Assembly (NCBI RefSeq): GCF_004339465.1
Contig: NZ_SMFY01000003.1
Span: forward strand, 310,001 to 374,000
Direction of reading: 5' to 3'
Source: Ancylobacter aquaticus
GTDB lineage: Bacteria > Pseudomonadota > Alphaproteobacteria > Rhizobiales > Xanthobacteraceae
Length of the DNA: 64,000 nucleotides
The translations under genes were made by a program, and so were the position numbers. Positions 19,277-34,097 of the stretch are shown piece after piece. A model generated the notes under the pieces. The model ran no database searches. It saw only the letters and a program-made list of their open reading frames with translations, and was not told the DNA's origin. Each line of letters opens with the position of its first letter. Position 1 is the first letter of the stretch.

Positions 19277-19942
19277 ATGGACTTCACCTTCGACTGGGCG
19301 CGCGCGACGCGCACCGGCCTTCCCGAGGCGGTGCTGTGCGGCGCCAAGTCGGCCGGCCAGCTCGCGGACATCGTTGCGGCCGCCCGTGCGCGCGGGGCGC
19401 GGCTGTTGCTGACGCGACTGGAGCCGGCGAGCTTTGCCGCGCTTGATGAGACGGCGCGCGCCGGTCTCGCCTATGACCCGCTTTCGCGCACCGCAGTGCT
19501 CGGCGGGGAGGTGGCGCTGGCGGAGGCCCATGTGGCGGTGGTGGCGGCCGGCACCTCCGACCTGCCGGTGGCGCGCGAGGCGGTGCAGACGCTCGCCTTC
19601 AACGGGCAGGACGCACGTCTCATAGCCGATGTCGGCGTGGCGGGGCTGTGGCGGTTGATGGAGCGGATCGAGGAGATCCGCGCCTGCCGGGTGGTGATCG
19701 CCGTGGCGGGCATGGAAGGCGCGCTGTTCAGCGTGCTCGGCGGGCTGGTGAGCGCGCCTGTCATCGCCGTGCCGACCTCGGTCGGCTATGGCGTGGCGGA
19801 GGGGGGGCGTGCGGCGCTCACCTCGGCGCTGGCGAGCTGCGCGCCGGGGGTGGTGGCGGTGAACATCGACAATGGATACGGCGCCGCCTGCGCCGCCCTC
19901 AAGATGCTGGGCGTTGCCGCGCCGGGCGATCGGGGGGCGTGA
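19277..19942 (+). CDS. larB: pyridinium-3,5-biscarboxylic acid mononucleotide synthase LarB
   Basis: LarB carboxylates and hydrolyses nicotinic acid adenine dinucleotide in the first step of the Ni-pincer cofactor pathway. The 221-residue protein has the PurE-like (AIR carboxylase) core: VVAAGTSDLPVAREA, VVIAVAGMEGALFSVLGGL, APVIAVPTSVGYG and VNIDNGYGAA. It starts 3 bp after larE and its TGA overlaps the next ATG (TGATG). With larA, larC and larE the full cofactor set is present. Confidence 0.95.
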   Translation: MDFTFDWARATRTGLPEAVLCGAKSAGQLADIVAAARARGARLLLTRLEPASFAALDETARAGLAYDPLSRTAVLGGEVALAEAHVAVVAAGTSDLPVAREAVQTLAFNGQDARLIADVGVAGLWRLMERIEEIRACRVVIAVAGMEGALFSVLGGLVSAPVIAVPTSVGYGVAEGGRAALTSALASCAPGVVAVNIDNGYGAACAALKMLGVAAPGDRGA

Positions 19943-20970
19943 TGGCGCGTGTTCTCGTCACCGGCGGTTCGGGCTTCATCGCGGCCCATGTGATCCTTGC
20001 TCTGCTGCGCGCCGGCCATGAGGTGCGCGCGACGCTGCGCGACATGGGGCGGGAGGGCGAGGCACGCGCCCAGCTCGCGGCCGGCGGGGCGCAGGAGGGG
20101 GCGGCGCTCGGCTTCCACCACGCCGACCTGCTCGACGATGACGGCTGGGACGCCGCCATGGCGGGCTGCGACTACGCGCTGCATGTCGCCTCGCCGGTGC
20201 CGGCGGGCCTCGCGGCGGGCGATGAGGCAGGGCTGATCAGGGTCGCCCGCGAGGGCACGCTGCGGGTGCTGAAGGCGGCGCGGGCGGCGGGGGTGCGGCG
20301 GGTGGTGGTCACCTCGTCCTTCGCGGCGGTCGGCTATGGCCACGCGCCGCGCGCGGGTCGCTATGACGAGCGCGACTGGACGGACCCCGATGGCCCTGAC
20401 GTCGACGCCTATACGCGCTCCAAGACGCTGGCGGAGCGGGCGGCGTGGGATTTCATCGCTGCCGAGGGCGGCATGGAGCTGGCGACCATCAACCCGGTCG
20501 TGGTGCTCGGCCCGGCGCTGGGGGCCGACATGTCGGCCTCGCTGGACCTGATCCGGGCGCTGCTGGACGGTGCGGTGCCGGCGACGCCGCGCATCTATCT
20601 CGGCCTTGTCGACGTGCGCGACGTCGCCGATCTGCATCTGAAGGCGATGACGGCACCGGAGGCGGCGGGCGAGCGCTTTCTCGCCACCGCCGGCGACGCG
20701 GTGTCGCTGCATGAGATGGCGCGGACACTGCGTGCGGGGCTCGGGCCGGCGGGGCGGCGGGTGCCGCGCTTCCAGCTGCCGGACCTCGCGGTGCGCCTTG
20801 CCGCCCTCGCTCTGCCGATGGCGCGGATGGCGGTGCCTCGGCTCGGCATCCGCTGCAGCGCGTCGAACGCGAAGGCGCGGGACGTGCTGGGCTGGTCGCC
20901 GCGTCCGGCGCAGGAGGCGATCCTCGCCACGGCGGAAAGCCTGATCCGGCTCGGTCTGGTGAAGGGGTGA
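19942..20970 (+). CDS. NAD(P)-dependent epimerase / dihydroflavonol-4-reductase-like
   Basis: A 342-residue extended short-chain dehydrogenase. It has the nucleotide-binding motif VTGGSGFIAAHV (6-17), the active-site pair YTRSK, Ser of VVVTSSFAAVGYG, and NPVVVLGPAL typical of the dihydroflavonol-4-reductase-like group. It probably reduces or epimerises a small carbonyl or hydroxy compound; the substrate is unknown. It is translationally coupled to larB (TGATG overlap), so it may act on the product of the LarA-family enzyme. That link is inference from position. Confidence 0.85.
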   Translation: MARVLVTGGSGFIAAHVILALLRAGHEVRATLRDMGREGEARAQLAAGGAQEGAALGFHHADLLDDDGWDAAMAGCDYALHVASPVPAGLAAGDEAGLIRVAREGTLRVLKAARAAGVRRVVVTSSFAAVGYGHAPRAGRYDERDWTDPDGPDVDAYTRSKTLAERAAWDFIAAEGGMELATINPVVVLGPALGADMSASLDLIRALLDGAVPATPRIYLGLVDVRDVADLHLKAMTAPEAAGERFLATAGDAVSLHEMARTLRAGLGPAGRRVPRFQLPDLAVRLAALALPMARMAVPRLGIRCSASNAKARDVLGWSPRPAQEAILATAESLIRLGLVKG

Positions 20971-20973
20971 GTG

Positions 20974-22065
20974 TCAGCCCGGCGTGCCGAGCGGCTGCTG
21001 CTGGGTGATGCAGTGGATGTTGCCGCCGCCGAGGATGATCTCATGGGTGGGCACGCCCACCACCTCGCGCTCCGGGAACAGGCGGGAGAGGATGGCGCGG
21101 GCCGCCTCGTCCTGCGCCGGGTCGAGCAGCGGCATCAGCACGAAGCCGTTGCCGAGGTAGAAATTGGCATAGGAGGCGCCGAGCCGCTCGCCCGGACGGC
21201 GCGACATGGTGCCGGGCTCGGTGCCAAGGTCCAGCGCTTCCGCGCCGCTGCGGAACAGCGGGCCGGGCAGCGGCAGCGTGACGACTTCAAGCGCCCGCCC
21301 GCGTGCGTCGGTCATCCGCGACAGGCGCTCATGCGCGTCTTTCGAGATGGGGTATTGCGGGTCGAGTGGATCGTCGCAGCCGGTCAGCGCCACCACGCCG
21401 GGCCGGATGAAGCAGGCGAGATTGTCGATATGGCCTGACGTTTCATCGTCGACGAGCCCGGCGCCGAGCCAGAGCACCTTGGTGACGCCGAGATAATCCT
21501 TCAGATGCTGCTCGATCTCCTCGCGGGAGAGGCCGGGGTTGCGGTTGGGGTTGAGCAGGCACTCCTCGGTGGTGAGCACCGTGCCCTCGCCATCGACATG
21601 GATCGAGCCGCCTTCCAGAATCAGCGGCGCGTCGTAGCGCGGGGCACGCTCGATCTCCAGCATCTTGGCGGCGATCAGCTCGTCCTGGTCGCTGGGGCTG
21701 TAGAGCCCGCCCCAGGCATTGAAGCCCCAGTCGACGCCGCGCAGCCGGCCGCGCGCATCGGTGAGGAAGGTGGCGCCGCAGTCGCGGCACCAGGAATCGT
21801 CGGAGGTGGCCTCCACCACGCGCACGGCGGGCGGCAGGGCGGCGCGGGCATGGCGCCACTGGCGCGGGCTGGCGAGCATGGTGACGGGCTCGAAGCGGGC
21901 GATGGCGCTCGCCACGGCCGCAAAAGCGTCCTGCGCGGGTTCGGCGTCGGCGCGCCAATTGTCCGGCCGCTCCGGCCAGATCATCCAGGTGCCGGCATGC
22001 GGCTCCCATTCCGCCGGCATGCGGAAGCCGTCGGCGGCGGGGAGGGTAGCGAGGGTTTCGCTCAT
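20974..22065 (-). CDS. aguA: agmatine deiminase
   Basis: Converts agmatine to N-carbamoylputrescine and ammonia. The 363-residue protein has family motifs PAEWEPHAGTWMIWP (17-31), DDSWCRDCGATF, LEGGSIHVDG, ETSGHIDNLACF and the catalytic Cys in GGGNIHCITQQQP near the C-terminus. It follows aguB by ~30 bp on the same strand and converges on the reductase gene. Confidence 0.96.
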   Translation of the reverse strand: MSETLATLPAADGFRMPAEWEPHAGTWMIWPERPDNWRADAEPAQDAFAAVASAIARFEPVTMLASPRQWRHARAALPPAVRVVEATSDDSWCRDCGATFLTDARGRLRGVDWGFNAWGGLYSPSDQDELIAAKMLEIERAPRYDAPLILEGGSIHVDGEGTVLTTEECLLNPNRNPGLSREEIEQHLKDYLGVTKVLWLGAGLVDDETSGHIDNLACFIRPGVVALTGCDDPLDPQYPISKDAHERLSRMTDARGRALEVVTLPLPGPLFRSGAEALDLGTEPGTMSRRPGERLGASYANFYLGNGFVLMPLLDPAQDEAARAILSRLFPEREVVGVPTHEIILGGGNIHCITQQQPLGTPG

Positions 22066-22097
22066 CGTGTGTCGCTCATCGTGTCTCGCTCATGATG

Positions 22098-22988
22098 TCA
22101 TCCAATCGCGCGCGTCGGCGCCCGCCCGTCGAGCGAGAGCAGCGGGCCATAGAGGTCCGGCCGGCGGTCGCGGAAGACGCCCCAGCTCTGGCGCTGGCGG
22201 GCGATGCCGTCGAGGTCGAAGGTGGCGGTGAGCACCGTTTCCGCGTCACGCCCGGCCTCCGCGACCTTCTCGCCGGTGGGGCCGGCGATGAAGGAAGAAC
22301 CGTAGAAGGTGAGGGACGTGCCGTTGCGCCCCTCTTCACGGCCGATGCGGTTGGAGGCGATGAGCGGCATGAGGTTGGCGCCCGCATGGCCCTGCATCAC
22401 CCGCTGCCAGTGGCCGGCCGAATCGAGGCTCGCATCCTGCGGCTCGGAGCCGATGGCGGTGGGGTAGAGCAGCACTTCGGCGCCGAGCAGCGCCATGGCC
22501 CGCGCACATTCCGGGAACCACTGGTCCCAGCAGATGCCGACCCCGATGCGCCCGACCGCCGTGTTCCAGACGCGGAAGCCGGTGTCGCCGGGGGAGAAAT
22601 AGAACTTCTCGGTGTAGCCCGGCCCGTCCGGAATGTGGCTCTTGCGGTAGAGGCCGAGCACCTGGCCGTCCGCGTCCACCATGGCGAGGCTGTTGAAGGT
22701 GGCCTGGCCGGCGCGCTCGAAGAAGGAGACGGGCAGCACGACGCCCAGTTCCCTGGCGAGTGCGGAAAAATGAGCGATCAGCCGGTTGCCCTCGAAGGGC
22801 TTTGCGAGGTCGAGGAATTCGTGCAGCTGGTCCTGGCAGAAATAGGGGGTCTCGAACAGCTCCTGCAGCAGGATGAGCGTGGCGCCGCGCGACGCCGCCT
22901 CGCGCACCAGCGCCTCGGCGCGGGCGATGTTGCCCTCGATGTTCCAGTCGCAGCGCATCTGGGTGGCGGCAACGGTCAGGCTGCGCAT
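22098..22988 (-). CDS. aguB: N-carbamoylputrescine amidase
   Basis: A nitrilase-superfamily amidase that hydrolyses N-carbamoylputrescine to putrescine, CO2 and ammonia. At 296 residues it has the Glu-Lys-Cys triad: Glu43 (LILLQELFE), Lys116 (LYRKSHIPDG) and Cys153 (GICWDQWFPE). With aguA it completes the agmatine route to putrescine. Confidence 0.96.
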   Translation of the reverse strand: MRSLTVAATQMRCDWNIEGNIARAEALVREAASRGATLILLQELFETPYFCQDQLHEFLDLAKPFEGNRLIAHFSALARELGVVLPVSFFERAGQATFNSLAMVDADGQVLGLYRKSHIPDGPGYTEKFYFSPGDTGFRVWNTAVGRIGVGICWDQWFPECARAMALLGAEVLLYPTAIGSEPQDASLDSAGHWQRVMQGHAGANLMPLIASNRIGREEGRNGTSLTFYGSSFIAGPTGEKVAEAGRDAETVLTATFDLDGIARQRQSWGVFRDRRPDLYGPLLSLDGRAPTRAIG

Positions 22989-23015
22989 GGAACTCTCCGA
23001 ATCAGGCGGGAAACG

Positions 23016-23357
23016 TCAGTTGACGGCGCGCAGCGGCTTTTCCAGCACGGCGATCACCCGCGCAAGCTCGTGCCCGCGCTTGAGGATGAGGCCGGTCTGC
23101 GACACCACCGTGTAGGCGCCCTGCTTGCGCGCAAGGCGCGGGTCCTTCTCGATGCGATAGATCGGCACCTCGGTGGCGCGGCGGAAAATCGAGAAGATGG
23201 CCTTGTTGCGGGTGAAGTCGATGGCGTAGTCGCGCCACTCGCCCTGCGCGACCATGCGGCCATAGAGATCGAGGATGCGGTCGAGTTCGCGCCGGTCGAA
23301 AGTGACGCGGTCGGTGCGGGTGCCGACCGGCAAGGCTATGGGGTCGATTTCCGCCAC
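23016..23357 (-). CDS. DUF2794 family protein
   Basis: A 113-residue cytosolic protein resembling the small alphaproteobacterial DUF2794 family (FDRRELDRILDLYGRMVAQG...EWRDYAIDF). Function is not known. The GTG at 23357 is chosen because GGGAGG lies 8-9 nt upstream. It precedes aguB on the same strand with a ~27-bp gap and may be cotranscribed. Confidence 0.75.
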   Translation of the reverse strand: MAEIDPIALPVGTRTDRVTFDRRELDRILDLYGRMVAQGEWRDYAIDFTRNKAIFSIFRRATEVPIYRIEKDPRLARKQGAYTVVSQTGLILKRGHELARVIAVLEKPLRAVN

Positions 23358-23508
23358 GCGGCGCCTCCCGCTTCTGAGGCCCGGCGCGCGAGGGCCTGCG
23401 GATTGAAGCATGTCATGTCGGCGTCATGATCCACCGGGTGGCGCGCCGCTTCAAGCGCCTTTCGCGCCGGGACGCCCGCGCAGGCCGAAGGGCGCGGCCG
23501 CCGGACAC

Positions 23509-23536
23509 AAAAAAGGGCCGGCGACATGGCCGGCCC
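23509..23536 (-). terminator. intrinsic terminator, minus strand
   Basis: On the minus strand GGGCCGGC, a 6-nt loop, GCCGGCCC, then TTTTTT. It is about 330 bp downstream of the end of the DUF1223 gene, far for a simple gene end, so it may belong to a separate short transcript. Confidence 0.85.
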
Positions 23537-23629
23537 TGAAGGGCAATTCGGGGATTGAATCGAGTGGTCCGACCGCGACATTCGCATTTTGAATGTGGCG
23601 ACCAAGTCAGCCCACAACGCATTGAAATG

Positions 23630-23676
23630 GTGGAGCGACCGAAACGGATGGAAACGATCCGCTTCGGTCGCTCCAC
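23630..23676. repeat. 20-bp near-perfect inverted repeat (hairpin)
   Basis: Left arm GTGGAGCGACCGAAACGGAT (23630-23649) and right arm at 23657-23676 are reverse complements with one mismatch (19/20), separated by a 7-nt loop GGAAACG. No T-tract follows on either strand. Confidence 0.85.
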
Positions 23677-23862
23677 TGGAGATAACGTCAGGCCGGTCCA
23701 CAAGCACCGCGGGGGGCTGGGGGGCTGGGAAACCGATGCACTCGCGAACCGGCCCAACGCTATGAAGAGGAGATTGGCTGCCACAAGGGGCATCGCAACG
23801 GCTGAAATCGGGCAGCCTTGTGTTTTCGGTTAACGAGGGCGTGATTCGAGTTTCCGAAGATG

Positions 23863-24669
23863 TCAGTCGAGCGGGTGCAGGGCGGCGCCGAGGATGGTGC
23901 CCGGCTCGGTGGACGAGCCGGACTGGACGAAGACCGCCACGGCGTCGACGGAATCGCCCGGCTGGCGATGCACCGGGACCTCGAAGCTGGCTTCCGTGCC
24001 TTCCCAGGTGCCGAGCCGTACCCAGCCGCGCACCACATTGTGGTAGACCACCTTGGCGCCCTCGTTCTCGCCTCGGCCGATCTCGACATCCATGCGGCTG
24101 GCCACCGGGCAGAGCCAGACCTCGCCCTTCGCCGCGCCGGGGACGGCACCGATGCGGACCTTGACCGTGCGGCCGCTGCTCTCCACCGAGACCGGAACGG
24201 GGGGCGGGGTGGTGGACGCCAGCGTGCGCTCCAGCGCCGCCTGATCCGAGCCGATCATCATGGCGCGGCCGTTGACCACGGCTTGCGGGGTGAACATCTT
24301 GCCGTCGCCGCGCATATGGGCATAGGCCTTCTGGCGCAGCGAATGGCCGTGCTTGGCCAGCGTGTCCTTCCAGCCGAGATAATCCCAATAGTCCACCGCC
24401 AGGGTGAGCGCGATCACGTCAGAACGGGCGGCAAGCTCGCCCATCAACTTGTCGGCGGGCGGGCAGGAAGAGCACCCTTGGCTGGTGAACAGCTCGATCA
24501 CCGCCTTCGGCGCCGTGACCGGCTTCACCGGCGCGGCCTTGACCGCTGGCACCGAAACGTCTTCCGCCCGGGCGGCGCCCGGAAGCGCGAGGGTAAAGGC
24601 GAGCAGCGCCAGCGCCGCCGCACGGACACGAGGAACAGGCAGGTGCAAAGCGAAGGCGGTCACGGACAT
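23863..24669 (-). CDS. DUF1223 family exported thioredoxin-fold protein
   Basis: A 268-residue protein with a signal peptide (PRVRAAALALLAFTLALPGA then ARA) and the DUF1223 signature VIELFTSQGCSSCPPADKL (58-76), with CSSC at 66-69. AVDYWDYLGWKDTLA and FTPQAVVNGR are also typical. It should be a secreted protein with a possible redox CxxC; the exact function is unestablished. The longer open frame upstream is ignored because the signal peptide starts at MSVTAFAL. Confidence 0.88.
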   Translation of the reverse strand: MSVTAFALHLPVPRVRAAALALLAFTLALPGAARAEDVSVPAVKAAPVKPVTAPKAVIELFTSQGCSSCPPADKLMGELAARSDVIALTLAVDYWDYLGWKDTLAKHGHSLRQKAYAHMRGDGKMFTPQAVVNGRAMMIGSDQAALERTLASTTPPPVPVSVESSGRTVKVRIGAVPGAAKGEVWLCPVASRMDVEIGRGENEGAKVVYHNVVRGWVRLGTWEGTEASFEVPVHRQPGDSVDAVAVFVQSGSSTEPGTILGAALHPLD

Positions 24670-24910
24670 GTCGGGCGGGGGTCCTTGGGCGTGGACGTCT
24701 CGGTTGCATAGCGGGCCAGTCCGCAGGGATGGCGCGGGGCTCGGAGGCGGAGCCGTCGCCGGGCCATGCCGGCCGGTCCGCTCCCAAGGGAATAAGGCGG
24801 CCGGCGCGCGCCGACCAGTCACATTCGGGTGTCGCCGCGCACGCCGGCGTGACAGCTTGTGGCACGAGGCCGGGCACGGCGGAAGTGCGGGCGCGGGGCG
24901 CCCGAATGTG

Positions 24911-24948
24911 GAAAAGCCGGCGCGGGTGGAGGCCCGCGCCGGCTTTTC
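24911..24948. terminator. bidirectional intrinsic terminator after aconitase
   Basis: GAAAAGCCGGCGCGGG, a 6-nt loop, and CCCGCGCCGGCTTTTC form a perfect 16-bp inverted repeat with a T-rich end on both strands. On the minus strand it lies ~20 bp after the acnA stop. It is the main landmark in the ~300-bp gap before the DUF1223 start. Confidence 0.9.
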
Positions 24949-24968
24949 ACGCAGGCGAAGCCGCCGGC

Positions 24969-27653
<2,685 letters not shown>

Positions 27654-27873
27654 GGCTGGCAGGTCCCCGCTAACAAAGTGACAGGATGCGCTGGGCCTTG
27701 GAGGGAAGCGGGCGCGCGGGCTATAGCTCAGCTCGGGCAGGCCCTGGCACGGCACGGGGCGCATCGTTCAGATTTCTATATAGAGCCATTTCAAACTCCG
27801 ATCCTAGAGGGCATGACGCGATGCGTCGGAAAATTGTGCGGCGCGTCGGCTGCGGCAGGGGGCGGAGCGGGTG

Positions 27874-28512
27874 ATGCAGCTCGTGGTGGAGAATCTGGCC
27901 TGCCGGCGCGGCGTGCGCCTGCTTTTCCAGGGACTCGGCTTCACGCTGGAGGCCGGGCGGGCGCTGATCGTCACCGGGCCGAACGGCACGGGGAAATCCT
28001 CGCTTCTGCGCATCCTCGCCGGGCTGGCGCGGCCGGAAGCCGGGGCGATGCGGATGGACGGGACGCCCGAGCCGGACGATTTCACCGAGGAAACGCATTA
28101 TCTCGGCCATCTCGACGCCCATAAGGGTGCGCTGAGCGCACAGGAGAACCTCGCCTTCTGGCGCGACATGCTCGGGCGCCCGGCGCTTTCCGTCGGCGAG
28201 GCGATGGACGCGGTCGGTCTCGGCGGGCTGGAGCGCCTGCCGGTGGCAGTGCTCTCGGCCGGGCAGAAGCGCCGGCTGGCGCTGGCCCGCCTGCTGGTGG
28301 CGCGGCGTCCGCTCTGGCTGCTCGACGAGCCGACTACGGCGCTCGACGTGGCGGCGCAGGCGCGCTTCGGCGAACTGGCGCGGGCGCATGTGGCGGCGGG
28401 CGGGCTGATCGTCGCCGCCACCCATGCCCCGCTCGATTTCGGCCCCTGCGACGGGCTCGATCTCGGCGCCTGGCGGCCCGCACGGCCGGTTGTCGAGGGG
28501 GTGGACGCATGA
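27874..28512 (+). CDS. ccmA: haem exporter ATP-binding protein CcmA
   Basis: ATPase of the CcmABCD system that drives release of holo-CcmE during cytochrome c maturation. The 212-residue protein has Walker A GPNGTGKSS (35-43), the signature LSAGQKRRLALARLL, Walker B WLLDEPTTALD and the switch His in AATHAPLD. ATG 27874 is preferred over the adjacent GTG. It overlaps ccmB by 4 bp (ATGA). Confidence 0.93.
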   Translation: MQLVVENLACRRGVRLLFQGLGFTLEAGRALIVTGPNGTGKSSLLRILAGLARPEAGAMRMDGTPEPDDFTEETHYLGHLDAHKGALSAQENLAFWRDMLGRPALSVGEAMDAVGLGGLERLPVAVLSAGQKRRLALARLLVARRPLWLLDEPTTALDVAAQARFGELARAHVAAGGLIVAATHAPLDFGPCDGLDLGAWRPARPVVEGVDA

Positions 28513-29180
28513 GGCGGGCGTTTGGGGCACTGCTCGTCCGCGATTTGCGGCTTGCCCTGCGCGCCGGCGGGGGGGCGGGGCTCGGCGTCGTGTTCTTCCT
28601 CGCCGTTGTGGTGGTGACGCCCTTCGCCATCGGGCCGGACCTTGCTTTGCTGGCCCGCATCGGCCCGGCGATCTTGTGGATCGGCGCGCTGCTGGCATCG
28701 CTGATCGGCCTTGACCGGCTGTTCGCCGCCGACGCCGAGGACGGCTCGCTCGACGTGCTGTCCATGGGCGCACTGCCGCTGGAGCTGGTGGCGGCGGCCA
28801 AGGGGCTGGCGCACTGGATCGCCACCGGCCTGCCGCTGGTGGTGGCGGCGCCGGTGCTGGCGCTGCTGCTGAACCTCGCGCCCGCTTCCATCGGTGCGCT
28901 GACGCTGACCCTGCTGGTCGGCACGCCGGCTATTACCTTTCTCGGCCTGATCGGCGCCGCCTTCGCCGCCGTGTTCCGGCGCGGCGGGCTGCTGGTGGCG
29001 GTGCTGGTGATGCCGCTGACGATTCCCGTGCTGATCTTCGCCGTCGCCGCCACCTCCACCGCGCTCGGCGGCACGGTGCCGTTCGGCACGCCGTTCCGCA
29101 TTCTGCTTGGCCTCTCGCTGGCCGCGATGGTGTTGGGGCCGATCGCGGCGGCGGCGGCGCTCCGGGTGGCCCGCGACTGA
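28509..29180 (+). CDS. ccmB: haem exporter membrane protein CcmB
   Basis: A 223-residue inner membrane protein with about six hydrophobic helices and the CcmB landmarks [26 protein letters not shown] and GTPFRILLGLSLA. It partners CcmA in cytochrome c maturation. Unusually, ccmC and ccmD do not follow: the next gene is atpH after a ~380-bp gap. Confidence 0.93.
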   Translation: MRRAFGALLVRDLRLALRAGGGAGLGVVFFLAVVVVTPFAIGPDLALLARIGPAILWIGALLASLIGLDRLFAADAEDGSLDVLSMGALPLELVAAAKGLAHWIATGLPLVVAAPVLALLLNLAPASIGALTLTLLVGTPAITFLGLIGAAFAAVFRRGGLLVAVLVMPLTIPVLIFAVAATSTALGGTVPFGTPFRILLGLSLAAMVLGPIAAAAALRVARD

Positions 29181-29562
29181 GCGCGCGCCTCCACGATGGC
29201 GATCCTGTGCGTGCGGGGCGAACTCTGGTATGCCAGAAAGCGCGACATCCTCGCGCAGGCGTGGAAAACCCGTCGGCGGGGTGGGGAAAAGGCGTGGTGC
29301 AGCAATGCGCCGCAGGGCGCGCAAAGCCTTGCGGCGGCGGGAGATGGCGCGTGAGCCGGCATTATCCGGCCGCTACGTCAATTGCCCCGGTTTTTCCCTC
29401 ACGCCCTCGTGTTGCAGCACGCCGAGAGCCGTGTTAGGGAACCGCCGACCTCGCTGCCGGGTATAGGGAAATCCCTGTGCCGCCTTGAGTTCACATCCTT
29501 CCAGTCTGGAAGAGGCGTCCCTGTCGGGTGACGCGCTCCGGACAAGCCCCGAGAGAGGCAAA
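29181..29562. other. 382-bp region upstream of the atp operon
   Basis: No recognisable gene; in particular no trace of ccmC. It should hold the 3' end of the ccmAB transcript and the ATP synthase promoter. A small ATG frame near 29196 gives no family-like peptide. Confidence 0.5.
29412..29439 (+). promoter_or_regulatory. candidate promoter for atpHAGDC
   Basis: TTGCAG (29412-29417), a 16-bp spacer, then TTAGGG (29434-29439), about 125 bp upstream of the atpH start. It is a moderate match to the housekeeping consensus; no experimental support. Confidence 0.3.
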
Positions 29563-31646
<2,084 letters not shown>

Positions 31647-31686
31647 GCGGCAGAGCCGAGCACCGGGGCAGGGGAGTCCAAGTTAG

Positions 31687-32571
31687 ATGGCCAGCCTTAA
31701 GGATCTGCGCAATCGCATCGCTTCGGTGAAGGCGACGCAGAAGATCACCAAGGCCATGCAGATGGTCGCCGCCGCCAAGCTGCGGCGCGCCCAGCAGGCG
31801 GCGGAAGCCGCGCGCCCCTATGCCGTGCGCATGGAGAGCGTGCTCGGCAACATCGCCGGCACGATTTCCGGCGGGCCCGACGCGCCGCTGCTGCTGACCG
31901 GCACCGGCAAGGACCAGACGCATCTGCTGCTCGTGCTGACCGCCGAGCGCGGCCTGTGCGGCGCCTTCAACTCGTCGATCGTCCGCCTCGCCCGCGAGCG
32001 CGCCCTTTCGCTGATGGCGCAGGGCAAGACGGTCAAGATCTTCTGCGTGGGCCGCAAGGGCCACGACGCGCTGCGCCGCCAGTTCGAGAAGCAGATCGTC
32101 GAGGTCGTCGAGCTGCGCACCAGCAAGGGCGGCGTCAGCTTCGCCGACGCCCAGAAGATCGCCGACAAGATCGGCGCGATGTTCGCTGCCGGCGAATTCG
32201 ACGTCGCGACCCAGTTCTTCAGCCGCTTCCAGTCGGTGATCTCGCAGACCCCGACCGCGCAGCAGCTGATTCCGGCGACCTTCGCCGCGCCGTCCGCCGC
32301 CGTCACCGGCGCCGAGGCCGTCTACGAATACGAGCCTGGCGAGGCCGAAATCCTCGCCGACCTGCTGCCGCGCAACCTCGCGGTCCAGGTCTTCAAGGCG
32401 CTGCTCGAAAATGGCGCGTCCGAACAGGGCGCGCGCATGAGCGCGATGGACAACGCCACCCGCAACGCGGGTGACATGATCAAGAAGCAGACTTTGACCT
32501 ACAACCGCACCCGCCAGGCAATGATCACGAAGGAACTCATCGAGATCATTTCCGGCGCCGAGGCGCTCTGA
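31687..32571 (+). CDS. atpG: ATP synthase F1 gamma subunit
   Basis: The 294-residue rotary shaft subunit. The N-terminal coiled coil [20 protein letters not shown] and the C-terminal helix ([17 protein letters not shown]) are both present and are the usual gamma signatures. It lies 40 bp after atpA and 24 bp before atpD. Confidence 0.98.
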   Translation: MASLKDLRNRIASVKATQKITKAMQMVAAAKLRRAQQAAEAARPYAVRMESVLGNIAGTISGGPDAPLLLTGTGKDQTHLLLVLTAERGLCGAFNSSIVRLARERALSLMAQGKTVKIFCVGRKGHDALRRQFEKQIVEVVELRTSKGGVSFADAQKIADKIGAMFAAGEFDVATQFFSRFQSVISQTPTAQQLIPATFAAPSAAVTGAEAVYEYEPGEAEILADLLPRNLAVQVFKALLENGASEQGARMSAMDNATRNAGDMIKKQTLTYNRTRQAMITKELIEIISGAEAL

Positions 32572-34029
<1,458 letters not shown>

Positions 34030-34097
34030 TCCGCGCGCCCCGGCCGCTGACGGCACGGGGCGTCGATCATTGACGCTGACGCATCCCTGGAGGATCC

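Larger units (their letters stand above)
23358..23862. other. 505-bp intergenic region with several inverted repeats
   Basis: No convincing protein gene. It contains a strong hairpin at 23630-23676, a smaller inverted repeat (ACATTC/GAATGT, about 23578-23597) and a minus-strand intrinsic terminator at 23509-23536. Open frames exist but have low-complexity, non-family composition. Together these suggest a structured non-coding element or small RNA on the minus strand between the DUF1223 and DUF2794 genes. Confidence 0.55.

Noticed and set aside
23413-23793. Minus-strand frame of 126 residues in the intergenic element
   Set aside because: It includes the terminator and hairpin arms, with Arg/Ser/Cys-rich sequence and no family resemblance.
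27715-27745. GGGCTATAGCTCAGCTCGGG, resembling a tRNA D-arm
   Set aside because: No anticodon arm, T arm or acceptor 3' strand follows; it is leader sequence between acnA and ccmA.
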